The position numbers and the translations under genes were made by a program. Source: JBBKXP01 sp038251315 (GTDB lineage: Bacteria > Pseudomonadota > Alphaproteobacteria > Rhodobacterales > Rhodobacteraceae). From it: 5,707 nucleotides of DNA. The notes beneath the pieces are model-generated. The model ran no database searches. It had not been told where the DNA came from and worked only from the letters and a program-made list of their open reading frames with translations. This document shows positions 1-5,707 of this stretch, in pieces. Location of the stretch: contig JBBSBK010000142.1 of the NCBI GenBank assembly GCA_038251315.1, forward strand, positions 1-5,707, given 5' to 3'. How positions within the stretch are numbered: the stretch's first letter is position 1; each line of letters opens with the position of its first letter.

Positions 1-1056
1 CGCATCGACGTTTTCGGTGCCGAGGTCGGCCTTGGCGACGCCGCCGTTCATCTTCATCGCCCGGCAGGTCGCCACCAAGACCACCGCGTCGGGTTTCAGC
101 CCGGCCTTGCGACATTTGATGTTCATGAACTTTTCGGCGCCCAGATCGGCCCCGAACCCGGCCTCGGTCACCACGTAGTCGGCGATCTTCAGCGCCGTTG
201 AAGTGGCGGTGACCGAGTTGCAGCCATGCGCGATGTTGGCAAACGGGCCGCCGTGAACGAAGGCGGGGTTGTTTTCCAGCGTCTGCACCAGATTGGGCTG
301 CATCGCGTCTTTCAGCAGCACCGTCATTGCCCCATCGGCCTTGATATCGCGGCAGAACACCGGGGTCCTGTCGCGCCGGTAGGCGACGATCATGTCGCCC
401 AGACGGGTTTCGAGGTCGGTCAGGTTTTTCGCGAGGCACAGGATCGCCATGACCTCGGAGGCCACCGTGATATCGAACCCGGTTTCGCGCGGGAACCCGT
501 TGGCGACACCGCCAAGTGACGCCGTGATCTGGCGCAGGGCGCGGTCGTTCATGTCCAGCACGCGGCGCCAGACGACCCGCCGGATGTCGATATCGAGGCC
601 GTTGCCCCAGTAGATGTGGTTGTCGATCATCGCGCTGAGCAGGTTGTGGGCGCTGGTGATGGCGTGGAAATCGCCGGTGAAATGCAGGTTCATATCCTCC
701 ATCGGCACGACCTGGCTCATGCCGCCGCCCGCCGCACCACCCTTCATCCCGAAGTTCGGCCCGAGCGAGGCCTCGCGGATGCACACACAGGCCTTTTTGC
801 CGATCCGGTTCAGCCCGTCACCCAGGCCCACGGTCGTCGTCGTCTTGCCCTCGCCCGCGGGGGTCGGGTTGATCGCGGTCACCAGGATCAGCTTGCCGTT
901 CGGGCGATCCTGAACCGAATCGATGAAGCGCTGCGACAGCTTGGCCTTGTCGTGGCCGTAGGGCAGCAGATCGTCAGACCCGATGCCGAGCTTGGCCCCG
1001 ATCTCCTGAATCGGCCGCTTTACAGCCGCGCGCGCAATCTCGATGTCGGTTTTCAT
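1..1056 (-). CDS. fhs: Formate-tetrahydrofolate ligase (10-formyl-THF synthetase), N-terminal 352 residues, cut by window edge
   Basis: This cytoplasmic enzyme joins formate and tetrahydrofolate at the cost of ATP to give 10-formyl-THF. The reverse reaction yields formate and ATP, and methylated-amine degraders are thought to use it to dispose of C1 units. I translated the strand from the ATG at 1056-1054, which has AGGGA about 9 nt upstream; the frame is open for exactly 352 codons to the edge. The family is usually about 555-560 residues, so roughly 200 C-terminal residues are missing. Visible motifs are the P-loop TPAGEGKT (65-72), REASLGPNFGMKGGAAGGG (94-112), the MEDMNLHFTGDFHAI segment (119-133) and VATCRAMKMNGG (328-339). 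Two positions differ from the family signatures as I recall them: Met113 where Tyr is usual after GGAAGGG, and Cys331 where Ile/Val is usual. No frameshift is seen. It lies 204 bp downstream of tmm, same strand, with its own promoter candidate. Confidence 0.96.
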   Translation of the reverse strand, partial: MKTDIEIARAAVKRPIQEIGAKLGIGSDDLLPYGHDKAKLSQRFIDSVQDRPNGKLILVTAINPTPAGEGKTTTTVGLGDGLNRIGKKACVCIREASLGPNFGMKGGAAGGGMSQVVPMEDMNLHFTGDFHAITSAHNLLSAMIDNHIYWGNGLDIDIRRVVWRRVLDMNDRALRQITASLGGVANGFPRETGFDITVASEVMAILCLAKNLTDLETRLGDMIVAYRRDRTPVFCRDIKADGAMTVLLKDAMQPNLVQTLENNPAFVHGGPFANIAHGCNSVTATSTALKIADYVVTEAGFGADLGAEKFMNIKCRKAGLKPDAVVLVATCRAMKMNGGVAKADLGTENVDA

Positions 1057-1127
1057 GTCGGATATCCCTTTGTCTTGATTTACGTGACACGGCCCGAAAA
1101 GTAGGTCAGGCCCCGCGTTCATTCCTG

Positions 1128-1155
1128 ATGATAAAATATTTTTCGTGCTGGTCAA
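1128..1155 (-). promoter_or_regulatory. Candidate sigma-70-type promoter for fhs
   Basis: Read on the minus strand, TTGACC (1155-1150) and TATCAT (1133-1128) are separated by 16 bp, matching the -35 and -10 consensus at 5 of 6 positions each. The spacer is A/T-rich and includes AAAATATTTT. Transcription would begin near 1121, leaving a leader of about 65 nt before the fhs ATG. This suggests fhs can be transcribed independently of tmm. It is a prediction from motif match only. Confidence 0.5.
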
Positions 1156-1177
1156 ACACTGGTTCGCCCCTTTGACC
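1150..1177. promoter_or_regulatory. Dyad GGTCAAA-N14-TTTGACC, candidate operator over the fhs -35 box
   Basis: GGTCAAA at 1150-1156 and its exact reverse complement TTTGACC at 1171-1177 form a perfect 7-bp inverted repeat. The centres are 21 bp apart, about two helical turns, which would suit a dimeric regulator. The left arm contains the proposed -35 hexamer of the fhs promoter. The 14-nt loop and lack of a following T-run make a terminator for tmm less likely. No binding protein can be named. Confidence 0.4.
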
Positions 1178-1260
1178 CAAGAAATTGCGGCCTCACCCCG
1201 CACAAGGATCGCCTCGCCGCTCCAACGTGCCTTTCGTAAAGTCCCTGCTGTCGCAGACTG

Positions 1261-2616
1261 TCAGACTTGCGGCGTGGTTTGCAGATAGGACGCCATCGAA
1301 TCATCGAGTTCGTCTTTCCACGGCGTGTGATGAATCGGGGCCATCGTGCCGGTGATGACCGACCGATACTGCTGGTTGCGGAACCCCATGATGTTGTCCT
1401 GCTTGTGATGTTTCCATGCATGGAACGCGGCACAGGCCCCATCGACGTCAAAGCTGGGATAGTCGGTCTCGGCGATCAGTTCCTTGACGTATTCACCCTG
1501 ATAATCGATCGCGTCGTGCGCATCCTTGCCCTTGTCTTCGGCGGCGACCCGGTCGGCCACATCCTGTTGCAGGGTCGCCAGATCGGCGGGAACCACGATC
1601 TTGCCCATGATCACGTCGCGCACCCACCACGCCTGCGCGTCGAACATGTTGAAGGTGAACCACTGGTCCTGCATCCCGAGGTAGAACAGCCGTGGGTTAT
1701 GTACCCAGGCGACGCCCTTGTAGAGATCGGCGGTGGCCAGCCGGTTCGCGGTTTTCAGGCGCAGGTCGTCGGGCAGAAACGGAAAGTTGTGCTTGTAGCC
1801 GGTGCAAAGGATGACCGCATCGACCTTTTGCGAGGTGCCGTCGATGAAATACGCGGTGTCCTCGTCCATGTGGTCGAGTTTGGGAACTTCTTTCCAGTTG
1901 ACCGGCCAATCGAACCCCATCGGCGCGGTGCGGTGCGCCACCGTGATCGATTTCGCGCCGTATTTCCAGCATTGCGACCCGATGTCTTCTGCCGAATAGG
2001 ATGTGCCGAGCAGCAGCAGATCCTTGTCGGCGAATTCGCGGGCATTGCGGAAATCGTGGGCGTGCAGGACGCGGCCGTTGAAGATGTCGAAACCGGGGTA
2101 TTCGGGCACGTTGGGCACCGAAAAGTGGCCCGAAGCGACGATGACGTTGTCGAAATCCTCGTCATACATGCGGTCGTTTTTCAGATCATGCACGGTGACG
2201 GTAAAGTTTTCGGTGTCGGCGTTGTAACGCACCATCCTTGTCGTGGTGCAGAACCGGATCCAGTCACGCACCCCGGCCTTTTCGACCCGGCCTTCGATGT
2301 AGTCGAACAGGACGGCGCGGGGCGGATAGGACGCGATCTGCTTGCCGAAATGTTCCTCGAACGAATAATCAGCGAATTCCAGACCCTCCTTGGGGCCGTT
2401 CGACCAGAGGTAGCGATACATCGAACAATGCACCGGCTCGCCGTATTCATCCAGACCGGTGCGCCAGGTATAATTCCACAGGCCGCCCCAGTTTTCTTGC
2501 TTTTCAAAGCAGACGATGTCGGGAATGTCGACGCCCTGATCGGCCAGTGACTGAAAGGCCCGAAGCTGCGCGAGCCCCGATGGACCGGCACCGACGACGG
2601 CTATGCGTTTCTTCAT
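1261..2616 (-). CDS. tmm: Trimethylamine monooxygenase (bacterial FMO family)
   Basis: This cytoplasmic FAD/NADPH enzyme oxidises trimethylamine to trimethylamine N-oxide with O2; some family members also oxidise dimethyl sulfide. At 451 residues it has the normal length (about 445-460). Visible motifs in order: FAD-binding GAGPSG (9-14), the WSNGP segment with Asn73, the FMO signature FxGxxxHxxxF (Phe179, Gly181, His185, Phe189), the NADPH-binding GTSYSAEDIG (204-213) with Tyr207, CTGY (271-274), and MQDQWFTFN (315-323) with Asp317 and Trp319. From memory, Tyr207, Asp317 and Trp319 match residues discussed for the structurally studied Roseovarius Tmm. The ATG at 2616-2614 is chosen because GGGGA sits 7 nt upstream and the FAD motif follows at the usual distance. 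It lies between the permease and fhs genes on the same strand, separated from each by about 200 bp, so it is probably its own transcript. No defects are visible. Confidence 0.96.
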   Translation of the reverse strand: MKKRIAVVGAGPSGLAQLRAFQSLADQGVDIPDIVCFEKQENWGGLWNYTWRTGLDEYGEPVHCSMYRYLWSNGPKEGLEFADYSFEEHFGKQIASYPPRAVLFDYIEGRVEKAGVRDWIRFCTTTRMVRYNADTENFTVTVHDLKNDRMYDEDFDNVIVASGHFSVPNVPEYPGFDIFNGRVLHAHDFRNAREFADKDLLLLGTSYSAEDIGSQCWKYGAKSITVAHRTAPMGFDWPVNWKEVPKLDHMDEDTAYFIDGTSQKVDAVILCTGYKHNFPFLPDDLRLKTANRLATADLYKGVAWVHNPRLFYLGMQDQWFTFNMFDAQAWWVRDVIMGKIVVPADLATLQQDVADRVAAEDKGKDAHDAIDYQGEYVKELIAETDYPSFDVDGACAAFHAWKHHKQDNIMGFRNQQYRSVITGTMAPIHHTPWKDELDDSMASYLQTTPQV

Positions 2617-2645
2617 CTGGCAATCCCCAATTTGCGGCAGGTTCG

Positions 2646-2675
2646 GTTATGACGCCTTGCGCCCGTTGCGGTCAA
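2646..2675 (-). promoter_or_regulatory. Candidate promoter for tmm
   Basis: On the minus strand TTGACC (2675-2670) and CATAAC (2651-2646) are separated by 18 bp. The -35 matches consensus at 5 of 6 positions and the -10 at 4 of 6. Transcription would start near 2639, giving a short leader of about 20-25 nt that still includes the GGGGA ribosome site. A second TTGACA hexamer further upstream (2704-2699) has no good -10 at normal spacing. Confidence 0.4.
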
Positions 2676-2696
2676 GGATGTGCCCCGGCGCGCTAT

Positions 2697-2723
2697 CCTG
2701 TCAATAATAACTTTTGCCTGTCA
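2697..2723 (-). repeat. Direct repeat TGACAGG x2 at 20-bp period upstream of tmm
   Basis: On the minus strand TGACAGG occurs at 2723-2717 and again at 2703-2697, separated by 13 A/T-rich bases, so the period is 20 bp (about two helical turns). Relative to the proposed tmm start near 2639 the copies lie at roughly -60 and -80, where activators often bind. A pair of 7-mers can arise by chance, so the role is speculative. Confidence 0.3.
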
Positions 2724-2747
2724 GTGATTTTTCGATGAGCTGTCGGT

Positions 2748-2819
2748 CGACCTGAACGGACCGGGGCGGCCCGTGACCGGACCGCCCCGTTGTTTTGAAG
2801 AATGCCTCGGTTCAGGTCG
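2748..2819. repeat. Outer 10-bp inverted repeat enclosing the hairpin and overlapping the permease stop
   Basis: CGACCTGAAC at 2748-2757 is the exact reverse complement of GTTCAGGTCG at 2810-2819. The 52-bp interval contains the shorter GC-rich hairpin, so the transcript could form a two-level stem. The right arm covers the permease stop codon (TCA at 2812-2814 on the plus strand) and its last codons. It may stabilise the 3' end of the permease mRNA or help termination. Confidence 0.5.
2762..2789 (-). terminator. GC-rich hairpin downstream of the permease gene
   Basis: Bases 2762-2769 (CGGGGCGG) pair with 2782-2789 (CCGCCCCG), an 8-bp all-G/C stem. After one mismatch (2770/2781) it continues as CCG/CGG closing a TGAC tetraloop. 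It begins 22 nt past the permease stop and precedes the tmm promoter, so it likely insulates the two transcripts. There is no T-run after it on the minus strand; the T-rich side (GTTGTTTT, 2789-2796) faces the plus strand, where no gene reads toward it. The structure is clear; efficient intrinsic termination in the permease direction is less so. Confidence 0.55.
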
Positions 2820-4623
2820 GCAGGACAAAGAACCAGTTGGCCCAAAGCACGATCGCCGCACCCAGTGCCAGCGCCAGATAGGGCAGCATCCCCGCCTTGC
2901 GTTCGCCCATGTCGCCGTCGGAGAGACCAAGATCGATCATCGCCTCGGGTGGGAACTTGCCGCCATCCTGCACGTAGTGGCGGAACCAGAACACCGGGAT
3001 GATTAGCGCGGCAAAGAATATGCCTGCCCAGAGTGCCCCGGAATAACCCCAGACCTTTGCCCCGGCGCCCAGCAGCAGCGCGTTGACGAAGGCCAGCAGC
3101 GTGTTGAAGCCGATCAGTGCGGTCGGTGCCTTCCATGGCCGGTAGATGTGACCCGAATCGATCCGGTGGATCCAGCCGGCATTGAGGTTGAGGAAGTTGA
3201 AAGTCAGATAGCCGACGTTCGAAATCGCCAGAACGTAGAAATATCCGCCCGCATCGGACGCCAGCGCCAGCAGGAACAGGTTGAACCCCAGATCGGTCCA
3301 CATCGCGTTGGTGGGCGCGCCGTTGTGATTGACGTGGCTCAGATACTTGGGCAGCCAGCCATCGCGAGACCCCTGATACAGCGTGCGCGACGATCCGGCC
3401 ATCGCCGTCATGATCGCAAGGAACAACGCCATGATCATCAGGATCACGAAAATCTGGCCGATGATCTTGGATGAACTGACCATCGACCCCAGTGCTGCAG
3501 CGATGCCGGTGCCGTCGACGATCCCCGGATCCAGCATGCCCGCCGCACCGAACACGCCCTGAAACGAAAACGGAATCAGGAAGTAGAAGATGGCGCACAG
3601 CAGACCGGAGAAAAAGATCGCCTTGAAGGTATTGCGCGCCGGGTCTTTCATTTCGGCGGTGTAACAGACGGCGGTTTCAAATCCGTAAGTCGACCAGGCA
3701 GCGATGTAGAGCGCGCCGAGGAACAACGTCCAGCCGCCGATGTCCCACGATCCGGTATCGCCGGCGTAGGCGGACGAGGGCGGCACGATGTCGGTGACGT
3801 TCATATAGTCGATGGACCCGGTCAGGATCGGCACGATCCCGACCAGGAACAGCGGCACCAGCACGATCACCGCCAGCACCTTTTGCGCCGCCGCCGTCGA
3901 GGCGATGCCGCGATGCTGAATTGCGAAGATGATCAGCATCAGGACGGCCCCGATCACGAATGTCGCGTTGAAATGCAGGTTGCCAAGGCCCGGAACGGTG
4001 AGGTTGAGCGCCTCCCATGTGCGCACTGCCGGGGTGAGCGCATCGACCGCAGCAGCCGAGGACACGGCGGCGATGGCGTCAGGCGCGGTGCTGCCGGCGT
4101 TGGCCGCCAAGTATTCGACGACCGCCTGGCTATCGGCGGTGAACTGGGCACCGTTGGCAGCGATCCAGTCCAGAACAGCCTGGCTTTCCGCCGCCGGGAT
4201 CGCGAACAGCGCGTTCAGGATATAGCCCGCAGCAATGGCGCACCCAAGAGACAGTACTGGCGACCAGGCGAACCAGTTGCACCAGACCGACAGGGGCGCG
4301 ATCACCTTGGAATAGCGCAGCCAGGCCGTCGCACCATAGATCGATGCGCCACCGGATTTGTTGCCGAACATCCCGGCCATTTCGGCGTAGGTGAAAGATT
4401 GCGAAAAGCCCATGCACATCGAGATGATCCAAACCACAAACGCGGCCTGACCTGCGACTCCGGCAATTCCGCCGATCGAGAACAGCACCAGCGGCGGCAC
4501 ACCCGCCGCAACCCAGAAGGCGCCGCGCCAGTCAAGTGACCGGTGCAGTCGACCTGCACCGGCGGAAATGTCCTGAGGCCGATGCAGGCCTCCGGCTTTG
4601 GGGGCATTGACGTCGGTAGGCAT
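2812..4623 (-). CDS. APC-superfamily amino acid/amine permease
   Basis: This is an inner-membrane secondary transporter of 603 residues; the substrate is not evident. The hydrophobic profile shows about 12-13 membrane segments, roughly at 36-56, 60-80, 107-139, 218-236, 246-268, 297-319, 335-355, 388-410, 442-456, 460-480, 502-521, 528-548 and 581-600. APC hallmarks are SGGASIYGATAW (90-101), YGFETAVCYTAEMKDPARNT (313-332) and SSRTLYQGSRDGWLPK (411-426). It is longer than the usual 450-550 residues, mainly because of an Ala-rich hydrophilic insert at about 141-215. The frame stays open far upstream, but the ATG at 4623-4621 is chosen: GGGAA lies 5 nt before it, a hydrophilic N-terminus then leads into the first membrane segment, and an earlier start would overrun the divergent gene. 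It lies directly upstream of tmm and opposite the small membrane-protein operon. Uptake of a methylated amine or related compound is possible from context only. Confidence 0.9.
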   Translation of the reverse strand: MPTDVNAPKAGGLHRPQDISAGAGRLHRSLDWRGAFWVAAGVPPLVLFSIGGIAGVAGQAAFVVWIISMCMGFSQSFTYAEMAGMFGNKSGGASIYGATAWLRYSKVIAPLSVWCNWFAWSPVLSLGCAIAAGYILNALFAIPAAESQAVLDWIAANGAQFTADSQAVVEYLAANAGSTAPDAIAAVSSAAAVDALTPAVRTWEALNLTVPGLGNLHFNATFVIGAVLMLIIFAIQHRGIASTAAAQKVLAVIVLVPLFLVGIVPILTGSIDYMNVTDIVPPSSAYAGDTGSWDIGGWTLFLGALYIAAWSTYGFETAVCYTAEMKDPARNTFKAIFFSGLLCAIFYFLIPFSFQGVFGAAGMLDPGIVDGTGIAAALGSMVSSSKIIGQIFVILMIMALFLAIMTAMAGSSRTLYQGSRDGWLPKYLSHVNHNGAPTNAMWTDLGFNLFLLALASDAGGYFYVLAISNVGYLTFNFLNLNAGWIHRIDSGHIYRPWKAPTALIGFNTLLAFVNALLLGAGAKVWGYSGALWAGIFFAALIIPVFWFRHYVQDGGKFPPEAMIDLGLSDGDMGERKAGMLPYLALALGAAIVLWANWFFVLPT

Positions 4624-4971
4624 GATTGTTCCCTTTCCCTGTGGGTGTGCAGCTTGCCGGTCCATCCCCTGAACCTTACCGCACTTGCTTTTTCGCTGGA
4701 TACGGACCCCGAAAAATTCAAGGTCCCCTCGCTGCGCCAACTTGGCGCATGATGCCGCGCCGACAAAGCACAATTTTGCCTTTCGTGAAATTTTATTTCT
4801 TCTCGATTCCGGTGTCAGGCCCGGAGCGGCGCAATTGCAGCCCTGCTCGTCGCAGATGAAACTTGACAGAATGTCGCAGCAGGTGTTTCCTGAGCGTATA
4901 AAAAGTTGACCAAAAAAAATGCCACGCGTCTTTTCGGAGGAGGCGGCGCGGGGCCAGAGGGAGAGGAACCC
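4624..4971. other. 348-bp divergent intergenic region
   Basis: This stretch separates the permease from the plus-strand small-protein operon and should hold promoters for both. It contains the 17-bp palindrome described separately, a GGACC/GGTCC inverted repeat (4704-4708 and 4722-4726) in the likely permease leader, and a TCCGG/CCGGA repeat (4808-4812 and 4821-4825). On the plus strand a TTGACA at 4863-4868 and a TATAAA at 4897-4902 are present but are not spaced as one promoter. I could not assign a convincing -35/-10 pair for either direction. No small gene with a ribosome site was seen. Confidence 0.6.
4733..4749. promoter_or_regulatory. Perfect 17-bp palindrome, candidate operator
   Basis: TGCGCCAA (4733-4740), a central C (4741) and TTGGCGCA (4742-4749) form a perfect 8-bp inverted repeat around a single base. 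It is 110 bp upstream of the permease ATG and 223 bp upstream of the first plus-strand gene. With no T-run and a 1-nt centre it cannot be an RNA terminator, so a binding site for a homodimeric regulator is the simplest reading. An odd centre occurs in operators of several families; I cannot name the regulator, and none is encoded in the window. Confidence 0.55.
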
Positions 4972-5262
4972 ATGACTGAACTTTCGACGCGAATCGTGAC
5001 CATGCATCGGCGCGACGTGACCATTGCCTGGGCGTTCGTGATCGGCCTGTGGCTGGCGATCGGCTTTGTTGCAATGGCGACCTGGACGCTCGCCCCGTCG
5101 CCACTTGCGCGGATCGTCCTGTTGGCGGGTGGCGCAGTGATCCTGATCTTCAACACCGCCGCGATCATGGCGATGCTGCGCCACTACCGCGAAGACCGCG
5201 ATTTCATGTACGGGCTCGACATCAGGTTCCTTGATGAAGCCCGCGCCGCGAAAAGGAATTAG
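4972..5262 (+). CDS. Small two-helix membrane protein of unknown function (96 aa)
   Basis: I do not recognise this protein. It has a short N-terminus with HRR at 12-14, a hydrophobic helix at about 17-40, a short Pro-containing turn (APSPLAR, 41-47), a second helix at about 48-69, and a charged tail beginning RHYREDRDF. Positive charges on both ends suggest that both termini are cytoplasmic. There is no signal peptide cleavage site, cysteine pair or metal motif. The ATG at 4972 is preceded by a purine-rich GAGGGAGAGGA run (4957-4967) and is preferred to an in-frame TTG at 4906 that lacks a ribosome site and would add a low-complexity Gly-rich leader. The next gene starts 5 nt after its stop, so the two are almost certainly cotranscribed. 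An accessory subunit of a transporter or membrane enzyme is possible; that is inference. Confidence 0.8.
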   Translation: MTELSTRIVTMHRRDVTIAWAFVIGLWLAIGFVAMATWTLAPSPLARIVLLAGGAVILIFNTAAIMAMLRHYREDRDFMYGLDIRFLDEARAAKRN

Positions 5263-5267
5263 GCAAC

Positions 5268-5648
5268 ATGGCCCGTTACATACCACCCAAGCAAAGCAAG
5301 TTCAGTCAGATCTTCGACGTCATCGTGTTGTTGGTTCTAACGATCGGGGCGCTGTATATTCCGTTGTGGATGGGACTCGCCGGCAGCGCCAAAACTTCCA
5401 ACGTCCCCGACAATCCAACGTGGGAGGGGTTGGGCCAGAACGCGGTCATGGTCGAAAAATGGAACGCGCTGGGGTATCCCGACGCAGCCTCGGCGGCGGA
5501 ACTGATCACCAGCCGGTTCGACTATTCGTTCTCGATCGTCAGCTTGCTGGTGATGATCGTCGTGATCGTCGGTTACTTCGCCATCTTGCTGCGGTTTTCC
5601 GAACAGGAATACCGCGAGGTGATCGCGGAAAAGTTTGACGGCAACTGA
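5268..5648 (+). CDS. Small two-helix membrane protein with extracytoplasmic loop, unknown function (126 aa)
   Basis: I do not recognise this family. The N-terminus is basic (Arg3, Lys8, Lys11), followed by a helix at about 15-38, a hydrophilic stretch of about 47 residues (39-85) containing two Trp, and a second strongly hydrophobic helix at about 86-108. The tail RFSEQEYREVIAEKFDGN is charged. The positive-inside rule puts both ends in the cytoplasm and the central loop in the periplasm. AAGGA (5252-5256) lies before the ATG at 5268, within the end of the preceding gene, and only 5 nt separate the genes. The layout resembles the 96-residue protein upstream but with a larger loop. The pair plus the next gene may build one membrane complex; no activity can be deduced. 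Confidence 0.82.
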   Translation: MARYIPPKQSKFSQIFDVIVLLVLTIGALYIPLWMGLAGSAKTSNVPDNPTWEGLGQNAVMVEKWNALGYPDAASAAELITSRFDYSFSIVSLLVMIVVIVGYFAILLRFSEQEYREVIAEKFDGN

Positions 5649-5668
5649 GGCGCAGAGGGAAAAACATC

Positions 5669-5707
5669 ATGGATATCTGGAATATCGCGGAATACGCGGC
5701 CTGGGCC
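5669..5707 (+). CDS. Start of a third operon gene, first 13 codons only
   Basis: An ATG at 5669 follows AGAGGGA (5654-5660) by 8 nt and lies 20 nt after the preceding stop. The visible peptide is MDIWNIAEYAAWA, which reads open to the window edge. Its aromatic, hydrophobic start could lead into a membrane helix, in keeping with the two genes before it. Too little is present to assign a family. Confidence 0.65.
   Translation, partial: MDIWNIAEYAAWA

Noticed and set aside
616..1104. 162-codon plus-strand frame, with shorter overlapping frames at 226-519, 392-613 and 614-913
   Set aside because: All lie opposite the well-conserved fhs coding sequence and show antisense composition.
1240..1260. 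Small CTGC/GCAG hairpin just after the tmm stop as a terminator
   Set aside because: The stem is only 4 bp and no T-run follows. It is too weak to call.
1267..2550. 427-codon open frame on the plus strand opposite tmm
   Set aside because: It mirrors tmm almost end to end, is rich in Arg, His, Gly and Val as antisense frames of GC-rich genes are, and has no recognisable domain. The minus strand encodes an intact FMO with all motifs.
2693..3598. 301-codon minus-strand frame overlapping the permease
   Set aside because: It is a shifted frame of the permease on the same strand, with Arg/Gly/Asp-rich composition and no domain, while the permease frame shows APC motifs throughout this stretch.
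3883..4539. 218-codon plus-strand frame
   Set aside because: It is antisense to the permease N-terminal half, Arg/Gly/His-rich and without a ribosome site or family resemblance.
4863..4902. TTGACA (4863) with TATAAA (4897) as a plus-strand promoter
   Set aside because: The gap between them is 28 bp, too long for one sigma-70 promoter. Neither has a good partner at 16-18 bp.
4906..4971. TTG at 4906 as a longer start for the 96-residue gene
   Set aside because: There is no ribosome site before it, and the added residues are a Gly/Glu-rich read-through of the purine-rich leader. The ATG at 4972 has a good ribosome site.
4624..5286. Upstream extension of the permease frame by 221 codons
   Set aside because: The extension runs through the intergenic region and antisense to the 96-residue gene, has no membrane or APC features, and the internal ATG at 4623 has a proper ribosome site.

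Overview
The window looks like marine alphaproteobacterial DNA, most likely from the Roseobacter/Rhodobacteraceae group. It is GC-rich, with strong G/C third-position bias and tight Shine-Dalgarno spacing. It carries a trimethylamine monooxygenase gene (tmm) next to a formate-tetrahydrofolate ligase gene (fhs), a pairing typical of methylated-amine catabolism loci in that group. The lineage is inferred from gene content and style; there is no rRNA or other phylogenetic marker here.

Layout, left to right. Bases 1-1056 (minus) hold the first 352 codons of fhs; its 3' end lies outside the window. A 204-bp gap follows, with a good minus-strand promoter candidate and a GGTCAAA/TTTGACC dyad. Bases 1261-2616 (minus) are complete tmm. 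The next 195-bp gap holds a tmm promoter candidate, a 7-bp direct repeat and a nested hairpin. Bases 2812-4623 (minus) encode a 603-residue APC-superfamily permease. A 348-bp divergent intergenic region (4624-4971) contains a perfect 17-bp palindrome. On the plus strand, an operon of small membrane proteins begins: 96 residues (4972-5262), 126 residues (5268-5648), and a third gene starting at 5669 that runs off the window.

How the parts may work together. Tmm oxidises trimethylamine to trimethylamine N-oxide. Later demethylation steps, encoded elsewhere, release formaldehyde, which enters the tetrahydrofolate C1 pool. Fhs can interconvert 10-formyl-THF and formate and, run in the formate-releasing direction, gains ATP. 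The permease is a plausible importer for an amine or amino-acid-like substrate, but the sequence does not show which. The divergent small membrane proteins are unrecognised. Their position opposite the permease, with a palindrome between, makes them the least explained part of the window. No mobile element, CRISPR array, tRNA or rRNA was seen.
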